From the NCBI GenBank assembly GCA_965644295.1, contig CBFFRP010000363.1, positions 558,001 through 622,000 of the forward strand: DNA of 64,000 nt, given 5' to 3'. Origin of the DNA: Paraphysomonas bandaiensis. Taxonomy: Eukaryota; Chrysophyceae. The translations under genes were made by a program, and so were the position numbers. Numbering within the stretch: position 1 is the first letter of the stretch; each line of letters starts with the position of its first letter. Below are positions 26,899 to 38,509 of this stretch, one piece after another. The notes below the pieces were generated by a model. It was not told the DNA's origin and did not search any database. It was given only the letters and a program-made list of their open reading frames with translations.

Positions 26899-27337
26899 CT
26901 ACGGTATACTCAGCACGGAATACATTGTAGGCCATATTATACATACAGCAGCAGTATCTTCCACATACAGTGCTGCGTGTGTGGCAATTCTAGAAAACAT
27001 CTGCGCCCACTGCTGCAACTCCGGCCCAACTGCTGCACTCCTACTCGAAGGAATGCCTGTAGCTGGTAGTGGAAAAGATGTGCCATAAATATGAAGAAAC
27101 CTCATTGCCTGTACGCTCTGCTGTCGGTCTGAAAGTGAGTAAAGGTGGCAGTAGAGAAAATATTTTCGACATTCAACTTGAGGTACATCCAAGTTACCGT
27201 CAAAAAGAATAGCGAAGACAAGACATTCTAATGGCACAACATGAATACGTTTCTTCTCGATATCTACATCTAGATATCTCCATTCGAACTGCAGACGATC
27301 AAAACTGTGGGTTTACATGCGAACAAGGAGCAGGCAT
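26899..27337 (-). CDS. Hypothetical small protein, two exons
   Basis: A minus-strand open stretch (27288-26899) with clearly protein-like composition: FEWRYLDVDIEKKRIHVVPLE, FDGNLDVPQVECRKYFLYCHLY, then SLSDRQQSVQAMRFLHIYG and a helical tail. I do not recognise the family. A possible first exon, MPAPCSH at 27337-27317, joins in frame through a 28-base GT-AG intron, which would be the shortest intron in this window. Alternatively the exon begins a little further upstream (the frame is open to about 27306) and the true first exon is missed. It lies upstream of UGGT on the same strand. The sequence just 5' (27440-27470) has GTATAC and GTAC words as before other starts. No signal peptide is seen. 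Confidence 0.4.
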
Positions 27338-28334
27338 TTGAAGGAGCAACTATAGAGAAGATAAGTCTCACTTAGGAGGTGGCGAAAATGAAGCACTTAC
27401 AATGTAAGATCACTCAAACATATCAACTCACTTCATGGTGCACTGTATACATACCTTTGTACATAAAATACAAGTGAAGCAAAAGTCTAATATTTGATTG
27501 ATGTACTAAAAACGTACACATATTTAGTGTATTTGCCATGACGAAGAATGAACAGTAAGTGATATATGTGATGAAAGGCCGAAATAATATTACTAGTATC
27601 AATTATATGAAAACGATTTCATCGTGGAAAGATATGATGCAACCTTCAAACTTCAAACACATTTTCGAAGCATAAACTTTGGGGATGCAATGACCCGGAA
27701 CGTACGGGAATACACTGACTAAGTGCATGTCCAATCAGTGCAGTTGTATACAGTTATGCTGACAGACTCTTAGCGTATAGTTGTATTAAATATTATATTG
27801 ATAGTTGATACTTTGCATCAGATAAAGTACCTAATATTGATTATGATAGTTTACTGGTTGCTAATAACTCACTACTCTCCGCTACTAATGAAAAGGAATT
27901 CGAAGCGTTCAACACTATAGACGAGCTGTCCACGGTAGAAAGCACATATAATGCATTTCTGCTGTTGCTTTAATACAGTAGAACAATTGTACAAATATGT
28001 ACCATCTACATAAGCAATATTACTTCCTTGTTGTATTATCTTGAAACATCATAGTTTATAATTTATACTATATTTTGAGAAAGAACTTTCGTAATAGGAC
28101 ATATTAATATTCTCAATGCTGAAAGTACCCAGTGATCTATGATAACAATATGTGGTGTCAAATATGACTTCTCTATTGAAACCCACGAAGCACTACTTTT
28201 CGGCACCGTCCAAGTCGGGAAAGGACCTAAGCTAGAGTGAGAAAAGATATTCTGATGATGTGTCGAAATATCAACCTCATAGCGGTTTTCATAGCGCTGA
28301 AACCCTGAAAATATCAGTGAAATATATTGGGTGA
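27338..28334. other. Intergenic
   Basis: About 1 kb of AT-rich sequence. A minus-strand open frame at 28063-28338 immediately downstream of the acetyltransferase stop has no recognisable motif. No RNA gene or repeat was found. Confidence 0.4.
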
Positions 28335-28781
28335 TCAAACACCATTTAAAAAATTATACAAGCTCAGCCGCTCAATAATATACAATATTTGACCGTTGTC
28401 GAGAAAAGTCTGAGGCTTAAATCCTGCTTTTAAGACCCAGTTATGCATATGTGGAAAACTAGAGCCTGTAGTTATCGAAACATATCGTAGACGCATGGTT
28501 GCCATGGCATGTCTAAGTAATGCCTTAAACACCCCATTTCCCCTCTCTGAGGGCAAAACTCCAGTCAGCCAAATATGTTCTGTGATAACACCATTTCCAA
28601 CATCGCGGTGATAAAGACTAAGAAACCCTTTATCTTTCACAGTGAACACCCTGCCAGAAGAGGCTTCACTCAGTCTGGATTGCCACAACTCTCGACTTCC
28701 ATATTTCTCGCTCACCCCAAACACGAGCGTATTTAATGCTAGGCCTTCTTCAATATCCCCTTCGTCAATGGTCTCATCCAT
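28335..28781 (-). CDS. GNAT-family N-acetyltransferase, single exon
   Basis: 148 residues with a GNAT acetyl-CoA-binding core: beta strand HIWLTGVLPSERGNGVFKALLRHAM, where the R-G-N-G-V pyrophosphate loop (Q/RxxGxG/A) follows the beta-4 strand. Next comes a beta-5-like strand RLRYVSITTGSS and then a helix-turn ending in NWVLKAGFKPQ, the common GNAT C-terminal motif. The N-terminal part (WQSRLSEASSGRVFTVKDKGFLSLYHRD) fits the first strands. The ATG at 28781 follows a GTAC/GTATAC-rich spacer (28800-28900). No targeting sequence is seen, so it is probably cytosolic. The substrate (small molecule or protein N-terminus or lysine) cannot be deduced. Confidence 0.75.
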   Translation of the reverse strand: MDETIDEGDIEEGLALNTLVFGVSEKYGSRELWQSRLSEASSGRVFTVKDKGFLSLYHRDVGNGVITEHIWLTGVLPSERGNGVFKALLRHAMATMRLRYVSITTGSSFPHMHNWVLKAGFKPQTFLDNGQILYIIERLSLYNFLNGV

Positions 28782-29340
28782 GTCTAGATGTCACCTCATA
28801 TATCTACATATCGTCTGAGTACTTCAGTACTCAGTGTATAGTCGACGTGCAGTTGCTGTCGACCAGTACACCCTACAACAGTATACGGTACCGGTATACC
28901 AGTCAATGGATACTATGGGATGGCATGACTACAGTGATATCCAGACATGAATAGCTACTTGAGCAGGGTGATTCCTATGAGCTCATTGGTTTTGAGCATT
29001 GACTTGCGTTACCATTTGATTGCGTTGGTTTTAACGCAGTGGAGAGTCAGCTCAGAGTCTGTGCATTTCGGGAGTTCAACTGACAAAGAAACCGCGAATA
29101 TGCCTCGACTGAGATGAGTAAATGCTAGTTAACCACTTCACACAGAGAGAGGGGGAGGAAATGGACGATGATGCCGCTGAGGCATTCTTCCTGAGCGAGA
29201 ATAGTTCCTTATAAGGCGGCCCTAAGTCATCTTTTACAGTCAGTTGGTTTGATCATAGCTCAAAGTTAAGTAGTGTGTTGAACAACCGTTTACTGTATAC
29301 AGCAGTAGGCAGGAGTTCAGGTAGATAGACAGGCTCTTCT
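28782..29340. promoter_or_regulatory. Upstream region of the GNAT gene
   Basis: 28800-28900 is rich in CAGTAC, GTATAC and GGTACC words typical of starts in this window. The remainder to 29340 shows no gene. Confidence 0.4.
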
Positions 29341-29344
29341 AACT

Positions 29345-30007
29345 CTATCCCTAATCAATATACGTTATAAAATTATTGGCACTCGAAACAAACTGGAATT
29401 ACAACAATATGAATTACGATGGTGTGTTATCTCTTTGCGAGATGAAACTTGCGCAGCTCATATTCCACACGCTGATGTTTCGTGTGGTGGGAAAGTGTAT
29501 GATTTGGGTAAAAATTGTCGTCCTACTGTTGACTCTTTGCGCCTGGCTGGTGAGCACAAGCAAAGAAGTCCAATGGTGAGAGTTGTTAATTGCGCACCAC
29601 TCGTTTCCAAAGTATTTTACATTGAAGCGTTCTCTATTGTGCGTGACTATATTCATATTATGGGAACGGGATACTGTTCAAGGCATCAATTATGATCTTT
29701 TTGAAAACCGATTTGTCATTTCTGCACTGTCTGTCGAGGATATAGTTATCTCGCCATTGGAAAGGATGAGAATGAGTCAAACAAAGGAAAAGAGAAATTG
29801 GTGAAGATGAGGATACGGAAAAAACTAGAGGGTTGCAGTGGTTTTATCCGAAATTTGAAGAGCACTGTCCGAAACATTCTCAAGGATCTTGATGATGATT
29901 GCACAGATATGCTGAATCTTCGAAAAATCTTTGCAAATTTGAGAAGTAGTTGCTGGCGTGTCGAATATGCGAGTTCTGTAATATGGACAAAACATGAACG
30001 AATTTAA
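29345..30007 (+). pseudogene. Unrecognised broken coding region
   Basis: Several adjacent plus-strand open pieces (frame through about 29360-29693, then 29798-30007 in the same frame after stops) have protein-like content, such as SLRDETCAAHIPHADVSCGG and VKMRIRKKLEGCSGF. I do not recognise them and could not join them by short GT-AG introns. They lie at the edge of a repeat-rich block, so a decayed transposon or host gene is the likeliest reading. A real multi-exon gene missed by my splicing is also possible. Confidence 0.25.
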
Positions 30008-30660
30008 ATCTTTGTGGGAAAAAAGCCCTTGGTACTGTCAAGGAGTACCGGTTGGATGGAATTATTCCAAGGAAAAATGGTTAGTCGCTATGTGGTTATT
30101 CGTGCTTGAATGCCCTGAAAGAGTGTGAACGTGCGATGATTTCGTTCGAGTTGCTTGTTTCACAACAATGGAATAGAATGGTTTTAATGAAAATGATTTG
30201 TTGATTTGCTATGCCCTGTAATTGTAGTATTATACTTAAAGGTCAGCCGTCAGTTACATTTCGAGGGTCGGCGATGGTGTCAAAGAGCTCTATGTATATA
30301 ATACATATTATGTGTGTGATGATGCTACTTCATGTAATAATTCATTCATACTAAAATTAAGGAATGAAAATACAGAAAATAAATTTGAGGATAAATATAC
30401 CCATACATACTCTATTCTCCCAAAAATTGGAAATGATAGATGTTTTCTTGTTCTCCCTATGTACGGAAACAATAGATGTTACACTGATAAAGAGATGTAC
30501 TTAAGTTTGACCCGGCTTTTTACGAAAAAATTAATCATTACTATATTTACCAAAAGACAAGATCATAATTCTTAGGCGCAAACCTAACCCCAATAGTAAC
30601 TATTTTTCGAAGACTTCTCCGGCTCTAGTGTAAGTGACGTAACCCTAATATTAATGCAGC

Positions 30661-31117
30661 TTGACTTTTATACAGCAATACAATGATCTTCAAGTGTGCT
30701 ATTTTCTAAAAGGAATACAGCACTATTTCTATATATCACTGCATTGCAACAACTGCAATGCATTTTTATGTGATCATTTCTATGACTATCAAAATACTGG
30801 CTCCAACTGCCCTGTACCCCTTCTGCCGCATTGCTCCACAGTGCCAAATGTTACGGACCTTTCCACTCCTGACCCGTCTGATTCCCAATCCTCTCGTTTT
30901 AATTCAATACGATCACCTCTCATATATCCGCTTGATACGGAGTCCTATCTTGTGCTACCGTTTCGTTCGGGTATAAACATCGTGGTTGTAAAGGACGGTA
31001 TTGTAGCCGGCTCTGTGTTTAACCAAAATCGCGGCTTAGTTAACTTCCATGACGATTGGATCGCCATCATTTCTACTTGGAGTATTTGGGAAACTGCGTG
31101 GTCCTGGCTAATGGTCT
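30661..31117 (+). pseudogene. ORF fragment interrupted by repeat family B
   Basis: An open frame with protein-like content in its second half (LIYPLDTESYLVLPFRSG, INIVVVKDGIVAGSVFNQNRG, WIAIISTWSIWETAW) is cut exactly where repeat family B begins at 31118. Similar-looking sequence (APFSNDAVLVFLPDGYIE) occurs after the repeat near 31580-31650. The simplest reading is a coding region split by insertion. The family is not recognised. Confidence 0.3.
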
Positions 31118-31490
31118 CTCAACAAAGTCGGACTCGCACCTTTTCGTGGTGTTCTGGGGGATAAGTACCGGAGATTTTTCTCCGAGAAACTACCGTGAGC
31201 CGCATATATAGTCAGCAGACATTCTTCTGCCCACTCATAGCCAAATGCTTGTGTGGTACAAGGGACACAAATAAGTGTCACTTGTGTAGAAGACGTCGTT
31301 GGGCCCTGACGAATAAACAGGCATCTAGGCATGATAACCTGAAGGGTAACCGGAGTATTGGGCTGCCTGCTGAAGTCAAGCATCCGGGCTGGTCACCTTA
31401 CGAACTCAAAAATTCTGGTAGGTATATCAGCAGATATGGTAGGTATATCGAAATTCTGCTTTCTCATTGCGTTTGCTTTGAGTAATATGA
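31118..31490 (+). repeat. Repeat family B, 3'-truncated copy
   Basis: Starts at CTCAACAAAGTCGGACTCGC as the other copies do. It contains the CGGAGA...TCTCCG hairpin region and the Cys-rich frame KCLCGTRDTNKCHLC, and ends near GCGTTTGCTTTGAGT. It lacks the last roughly 200 bases present in the copies at 32231-32829 and 38918-39500. Part of the internal GGGTA-CCGGG repeat block is also missing. Confidence 0.85.
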
Positions 31491-32230
31491 AGCAAATCTG
31501 GCTGCACCTAATAGTTCTGACTCCTACACTCCAATTGCTAATAATATGACGTTCACTTCTATAACTATTTGTCACATTGCCCCCTTCTCAAATGATGCGG
31601 TTCTGGTGTTTCTTCCGGATGGATATATTGAATGTCTGATTATTAAGAAGCGCAAGCTTGTGCGTTGCCGCGACCAACCTAACAACTCGCGCGACACTAT
31701 GCATAACATGACTCTCATCTAGTTACTATTGCATGCACCGACAAGTGCTCAACTATACAACACGATTTAGTTAGCTACATGGGCATACGACGAGTTGCGT
31801 GTTTAAGCCGGATCATACGCTCCTACCCAATCTACTTGTCCTAACACAAACAACTTGCGGTCGGTGTCTTCGGCATATGTCTCCTGTATATGCGGCAGAT
31901 CTTTAGGGCCCTCTTCAAGGTGGTGTTCACAGCAGCAGGTAGTCTGGAAGGGAGAATAAAGTAGCTCTAGCGCCGGGTCCTCCCACGGTCACGAAGCGGT
32001 CTCACTGGTGCAATTTTGCACACTGACGCATGAAACAGACATCTACCAAAATCTGTTACAAATTCAAGCTGACTCCGATGTCTTCCCTCCATTGTGTGCA
32101 CTCGTCCAGCACATGCATCCACCTTGCACTCTTCTCCCGAGTGACTTACACTAGTAAGAAACCGTGCACCTTCCCCGCTCGGATGAAAACCTACTAAGCA
32201 AGAATAACATAAAAGCACCACAAATGTACC
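31491..32230. other. Spacer between repeat copies
   Basis: No supportable gene. It includes the probable continuation of the interrupted open frame (to about 31690) and otherwise unremarkable sequence. The minus-strand frame at 31967-32275 has no recognisable motif. Confidence 0.35.
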
Positions 32231-32829
32231 TGACACTGCTTGGAGAACAGTGCCAGAGCCTTGATATAATCTCAATGACCTGGGTCAGGAGAAATCAAGA
32301 CTAGGCAGTAGACGTGTGAGAAGACATAACAGGTCCAATCACATCATTGTCATTGCCATGCATCTATGAGGAAAGTTTGACGCATTACCTCGGTCATTGG
32401 CCACACAGATACCGAATAATGTGAACTCATACTCAGCATCAATCACTCAAAGCAAACGCAGGGAGCAAGCAGAATGTTGATATACCTGACATCTGCTGAC
32501 TTCAGGTTTTTTGAGTTCTTAAGGTGAACATCCCGGATGCTTAACTTCAGCAGGCAGCCCAATACCCCGGTTACCCTTCTGGTGGGCCCTGTCCCGGATG
32601 CCCTTGAGGTGGACCCATTCCCGGATGCCTGTTTATTCGTCAGGGCCCAAAGACGTCTACACAAGTGACACTTATTAGTGTCCCTTGTACCACACAAGCA
32701 TTTGGCTATGAGTGGGCAGAACATATATCTGCTGACTATGTTTGCGGCTCACGTTAGTTTCCCGGAGAAATATCTCCGGTACTTATCCCCCAGAACACCA
32801 CGAAAAGGTGCGAGTCCGACTTTGTTGAG
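32231..32829 (-). repeat. Repeat family B, full-length copy (inverted)
   Basis: An approximately 600-base copy in reverse orientation, from the CTCAACAAAG end at 32829 to the GCAGTGTCA end at 32231, colinear with 38918-39500. It contains about four degenerate units with the core A-CCGGG and AAGGG, and an open frame of about 93 codons with CxC and CxxC pairs. No terminal inverted repeats and no obvious target duplication are seen, so the mobilisation mechanism is unclear; a SINE-like or other non-autonomous element is possible. Confidence 0.85.
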
Positions 32830-34311
32830 GGCCGGATGGATATATATATATCCCGGTGGGATAACACTTTAATTGCTACTGCTACTAGAGGACTATTGAC
32901 CTTATTTTTCTACACCTAGAACTGCTTGTATTTTTTTATGTACCAATCCTATTTATATTTTGCTTACATTGCGTCCTTGCGCTTTATAGTTTCGTCAATA
33001 ATTGAGTGGAATTTTTTCTTTTCGGGCAAAACATTCTACTTCTTATTTGCTGCGTAATTTATATTGGTTATAATCATCTGAAACGCAAAAAAAGTACTTG
33101 TTGTATATATTCGTATAATAATGTTCGAATAAGTATTGACTAAAAGTACTAACACAGAAGAAAAAATATATAAAATGTAATATATTATTCCTATATGTAG
33201 AGAATGTAGAATGCAGTTTCATAGCCAAGTACTCAGGTGCTTCAGATGAAGAGTACAGAACTTCTTTGCCCAGAGGATCACCGGGAGATAGCAGTGATTC
33301 TGGCCATCGTTTTGGTAAACGCCATGTTGGCCGATTAGATTGTCATCTTCACCATTTCTCGGAGAGGGATTCAACTCACTCGAGACCTTATGGAGATGGA
33401 GCGACTACAGCATTCAGAAACGGATATAGACCTACTTGAAGACGACGTGCAGGACTTGATCTCTGATTCATCTGTGTTGGACTCTCACAGCCAACAAAAG
33501 ATGTTGATCTTGATCCCTTAGCCCATGCCTCTGAACCTTCTGAAAAAGGTTAACTTGGGTATCCAGGAGTCCAAAGAGGAGCAAGTACAAACTACGGAGC
33601 AGATCCAAAGCCAAAACGGATGCTTCAAAAACTCTGCTGTGGTGGATGGTCTATGTAACGTGAAATTTGCTGCTTTTTGTATGACTCAGTGGTTATGCGA
33701 AAATTTGGTGTGATGACATTTTCTTCGCTAAGACCACATTCTCTCCAAGCAGCCAACTCATACAACAAAAAGGCCTCTTCTTCGCAGCATTCATCTAAGA
33801 AACAGACTTTGTATCTTGTAGTATTATACACTTGAAGGGGTTTACTACTATACTCAGGCTTTTCTACCTCATTTCTGAATTCCGATCACGGGATGGCCTA
33901 GCTTCCTTACAAATCATAGTTATATGTTAAATAACTATATCACGAGTATGCAAATATGCGAATTGGTATATTATTTTGTTGGAAAACCATTGTTTCAAGT
34001 TTCAATGACTCCTCAAATTACGAAACCTTGAAAGATTTTTAGAAGAAAGTTGGTAGAATTCGAAAAAAAGAGTTTTAAATAAACAATTTACTTTCAATAT
34101 TTTCAGTGTTGCTGGTAAAGAAGTTCCCGTTCTCCTTCATCATCACCTGTTTGAGGGCCAAATAGACATAAATATTCATCCTAGCTTAATTGGAACTGTG
34201 CAGTACATGAAAGCAAACCTTTGCTCAACCATTTGCATCAGCCCCACAAAAACTGATATCGATGAGAAACCGATAAAAAATCATACAACCAAATACATAT
34301 CTAAACTAGTC
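32830..34311. other. AT-rich spacer with a coding fragment
   Basis: No intact gene. From 33247 to 33522 a frame reads MKSTELLCPEDHREIAVILA, then LVNAMLAD, a TAG, then IVIFTISRRGIQLTRDLMEM and an acidic tail ending LILIP. It may be a decayed protein fragment. The in-frame TAG is also the end of a 24-base GT...AG stretch, too short to accept as an intron without RNA evidence. The rest is low-complexity AT-rich sequence. Confidence 0.3.
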
Positions 34312-36583
34312 TCAATCTATAGATGCAGGAAAAACATGTATGCGATGGTTATCTGTATTAGACACAAACAGCATGCCATCGGCACAACAAACACCTCGGG
34401 GGTTAAGAAACTGATCTCCACCTTGCCCATGTGAGCCGATGGTCCTCACAAATGTACCATCGAAACGAAACACTTCAATACAGTGACTATTGCAGTCGGA
34501 CACATACAGGAATCCTTCGGAACAGCAGATGTCATATGGGCTCAGGCTGTGACGGAATATAGATCGTACGAAAGAACCGTCCCCACAGAACACTTGTACG
34601 CGATGATTGTTCTGGTCTGCGACGAAGAGTAGTTCCCCATTGCTGCAAGCACCTCTAGGATACGAGAGTTTAGTGGGCCCTGATCCCTTTGAGCAGAAAG
34701 TCCTCATCGCTGTTCCGTTGAACTGGAAGGATTGTATGCGGTGGTTATCATCATCGACACAGTATAGAAGGCCATTCAACGCGCACAGACCATGGGGATA
34801 AGAGAACTTACCAGTATCCCTTCCTTTTGACCCTATGCACTTGATAAGGTTGCCCTCAATGTCAAAAGCCTGTACACGATGATTGTCCGAAACGAATATG
34901 ATTCCATCTGCCACGCATATGCCTCTTGGAAAGTTGAACTGGCCAGCTCTCGTTCCGTGAGAGCCGATATGTCGAACATAGGTTCCGTCTGGACGTAGTA
35001 CTTGCACGCGGTGATTGTCATTGTCTGCTACATATAGCAAACCGTCGTAAAAACACAACCCATAGGGACTAGAGACCTGGCCAGGCCCCGATCCATGGGT
35101 GGCAATCACGCATGGTTCAAGAGTGCACTCGACAGAAAGAGGACTCTGAGCAATCGGCTGCCCATCGATTGTAATATGCAAACAATACCGACCTGGTTCA
35201 TTCAATGTGTAACTCAGTCGATACTGGCCCCCGCCTTGTTCTGTAATACTGATAGGAAATCCTTCCACTTCATCTTGGTTGCAGAGAGTGCAATTGATAC
35301 TTAACAAACTGCACTGAAAAGACTGACCTTGGGAACTACGCGTGACCAGGGTGAGGTTGTATTGCGCTCCCACATGGCTCCTGTAGGGGCCGGACTCTAT
35401 CACTGAGCACTGGGCAGGGTCCAAATCTATCACTGACCCGATAACACGCAGGGAAGCTTGTAGGTCAGCAGGCGGAAAGAAAGAAATTTTGCTCGATGGA
35501 ATATCCGTTGTCATAGCGTCTACATCGCTCAGAAGTTTGTGGATATCGCTCATCATCTGCCATTCATTCTCAATCACCCATAACGTCGACTTTGTAGCCA
35601 AAGACTGCTCTATACTGCCAACTACTGACGCCGTCTTCGCGGAGTAGACCGAAAGATGTTCCATGCGGTCAACTAAAGCATTCGCCTTCAACTCACCGAT
35701 ACGCCGCACCTCATCTTTCAAAGCCATCTCACGAGTATGCAAAATATCCCGCAACGTATCAAAATACTGTTCAATCTCCAGCATCGAAGCTTGAAGGATT
35801 CCTCCGGTTTGAGTTGCGCCGGAGCAATAAACCTCACCTCCAGTGAGAGCTTGGTAGGTGTCTGCAAGGCTTTTAGTGGATGATTTAACGGCTTCTGTAC
35901 GGGCCCGCAGCTTCGTCAGGCTCTCCTGTAATCGCCCCACCGCCAAAACGGACTCGTCAGATATCAGGCCAATGTCGTGTCCTTTATGAGAACTAAAGCT
36001 GCAGAGAGTGCAAATGGCCACCCTGTGTTGCTTGCAGAACGCAAGGCACTCTTGTCCATGTTCTGGGCACACCCTGTTGATACAGTCTGCGTTCCACTCA
36101 ATGTGTCGGTGGGAATCTGTAGGTGGTTTACGGTGGCGGATAGCGTAACACTCCTCACATAGAGAACGGAGTTTCGGGCAATCCCGACAGAAAACTTGGG
36201 CAGTTTCTGACTCACATATTTCACACATCGGGGTTTGAGTGGCTGCTGGATTCGGTGGTGGAGGTGGAGGGGGAGGTAGAGAGGGGTCAAATATGGAGGA
36301 GTTGTTGGATGCGTTCTTCCGCCACACTCTCATGCAGCGGATGACCTCCTGATTGTTCTTCGAACCGGAGAATACACACCCGCACTCGGGACAGGTCGAG
36401 GACGGGAATCGTGGCAGACATTGCAAGCTATGAGTCTGTTAGAGGCGATACAGCACAGCAGAGCAGGTGTTACCAGTAGGTGTGGCCGCAGGGAAGACAC
36501 CGGGGCAGACGATCGACCTCGTCATACTCCACCATACAGATGGAGCAGCTGAAGACGCTATCTTCATCGCTACAGCTCTCCAT
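34312..36583 (-). CDS. TRIM-NHL protein: RING, B-boxes, coiled coil, filamin-like, NHL propeller
   Basis: A probable E3 ubiquitin ligase and/or RNA-binding regulator. Two exons (36583-36474 and 36427-34312) give 741 residues. The RING finger is split by the intron: CSICMVEY, then RCLPCGHTYC, joined to LQCLPRF and CPECGC. A Pro-rich linker is followed by two B-box-like zinc modules (CEICESETAQVFCRDC through HRHIEW; then CPEHGQECLAFCKQH with CTLCSFSSHKGH), a coiled coil (about 200-330), and an Ig/filamin-like domain (about 345-460, ending EPGRYCLHITIDGQPI). The C-terminus carries six NHL repeats (for example SSPYGLCFYDGLLYVADNDN, HRVQVLRPDGTYVR). This is the domain order of TRIM2/3/71-type proteins, best known from animals, so its presence in this compact genome is notable. 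It is divergent from the receptor gene across the TACA microsatellite. Confidence 0.93.
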
Positions 36584-36687
36584 CTCGAATACTGTCTCAA
36601 GTTCTGCAGGTCAAAGCTACGAGTGAATAAAATACACACAACGACACCAAACAACAATAGAATCCTATGAACAAAAAACAGCAGTAG

Positions 36688-37317
36688 ATACATACATACA
36701 TACATACATACATACATACATACATACATACATACATACATACATACATACATACATACATACATACATACATACATACATACATACATACATACATACA
36801 TACATACATACATACATACATACATACATACATACATACATACATACATACATACATACATACATACATACATACATACATACATACATACATACATACA
36901 TACATACATACATACATACATACATACATACATACATACATACATACATACATACATACATACATACATACATACATACATACATACATACATACATACA
37001 TACATACATACATACATACATACATACATACATACATACATACGTACATACATACATACATACATACATACATACATACATACATACATACATACATACA
37101 TACATACATACATACATACATACATACATACATACCTACATACATACATACATACATACATACATACATACATACATACATACATACATACATACATACA
37201 TACATACATACATACATACATACATACATACATACATACATACATACATACATACATACATACATACATACATACATACATACATACATACATACATACA
37301 TACATACATACATACAT
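36688..37317. repeat. (TACA)n microsatellite, about 157 units
   Basis: A nearly perfect tetranucleotide array of about 630 bases, with single-base interruptions (TACG near 37044, TACC near 37136) and a final imperfect unit. It occupies most of the 841-base interval between the divergent TRIM-NHL (start 36583) and receptor (start 37425) genes. The long open frames of Met-Tyr-Val-Cys repeats on the minus strand are artefacts of the 4-base period. Array length in an assembly may be inaccurate. Confidence 0.98.
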
Positions 37318-37424
37318 CATACATTGTACATAGCACATATATCAGTGCAGTTGGTACTCGTATGTAGTGTATGTTATGTAGGGAGTGTCGATAATTAACT
37401 ATTCTTTATTGTTATCAGATTCCA

Positions 37425-38509
37425 ATGAAAGAGGACGATGACTTCGACGACCCGTCTGTGTCTGACCCCAGCTCAGTGGTTCTTCTTTTGATTGGCTGCT
37501 TGAGCTCTGTGTGCACTCTCTATTGTGTGGTGTGTATGCTGAGGTTCGGTATGAAGTCTCAGCACGCTGAGCTCACTATGTGCCTGCACCTCTCTATGGC
37601 CCTGTGGTCTCTCTCAATGCTGCCCTTCATATACACATCCTCTCATATATGTCAGCTGATGGGGTTCGTGCAGTGGTATTCGCTGTTGCAGCTGGTCATA
37701 TCGTCCACTCTAATGATGTGGTCTGCGAGTGATGTGGTTGAGCAGTCTCAGTATGGTGATTCCAGTCAAATATCAAATAGCCAGCATAAAATAACGAATT
37801 ATTCTCGGTTTTGGCTCTATGTTTTTCCTGCATTGCCTCCTATATTTCCCCTTGTTAGTAATAGTTTTGGGCACTTTTTTTCATGGTGCTCACTTGACTT
37901 GGATGCACAGTATGCCGGAAGTTGTTTCGTTCTTCTTTTTGTGTCGTGTTGGGTGCCTGTTTTTTTTATTCTTTTCAAGTTTCTACTGATCGTGCGGGTG
38001 TTGCGTAATTCTTCATTAGACTTATGTTATAAGGTTATTCTTCGAGGACCAGTGCTCTACGGTTCTGCTACGCTCTTTGTTTTTATTGTTGCCGCTGTAC
38101 TGTGCGTAGTCGCTGGAGCCTATAGTGGGCCTAATGCTACGAAGGAACTTTACTTTGGCCAATATGGCGTTTCGGTGTGCATATATCTACTTGGCATATG
38201 TTATGGAATAATATTCATAGGGGAGTACGAGCACGTTAAGGTATGCCCCAGCACGACTACCTGTTCCTTTCTCTATATGTATTGTGTTCGATGTGGTCAT
38301 GCCACTTCATATAATTGGTGTTACCAGTAAAACATTTTATTTTAGCAAAGGTATTATCAACATTATTTTTAATCCAATGTATACAGGCGTTTGAAATGTA
38401 CGTCAGAGACTTATTTGAGTTCGAGAAGGAGTTTTGCATTAGTGTTGATGTTGCTGACGATACTCTATCCAATCCTTTGAGAGATTCTATTCACATGACA
38501 GATATGTAA
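37425..38509 (+). CDS. Seven-transmembrane receptor-like protein
   Basis: Two exons (37425-38240 and 38387-38509) give 312 residues. After a short acidic N-terminus (MKEDDDFDDPSVSD), seven hydrophobic helices can be placed: about 16-38, 48-68, 74-100, 125-146, 160-188, 206-230 and 242-262. A Cys before helix 3 (SHICQLMG) and one in the second extracellular loop (WCSLDLDAQYAG) could form the usual GPCR disulfide. The layout resembles cAMP-receptor-like/class E or secretin-like protist GPCRs. The short tail after the intron (AFEMYVRDLFEFEKEF) could be the start of a longer cytosolic domain or an amphipathic helix. No ligand can be inferred. The 146-base intron is long for this window. The upstream spacer is mostly TACA repeat. 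Confidence 0.72.

Noticed and set aside
33268-33330. 24-base GT...AG stretch as an ultra-short intron removing an in-frame TAG
   Set aside because: It is shorter than any supported intron here and the flanking fragment has no recognised family. A decayed fragment is simpler.
36439-37338. Long open frames of repeating Met-Tyr-Val-Cys on the minus strand
   Set aside because: They arise from reading a 4-base TGTA repeat in three frames. The only real coding part is the RING exon of TRIM-NHL, in another frame.
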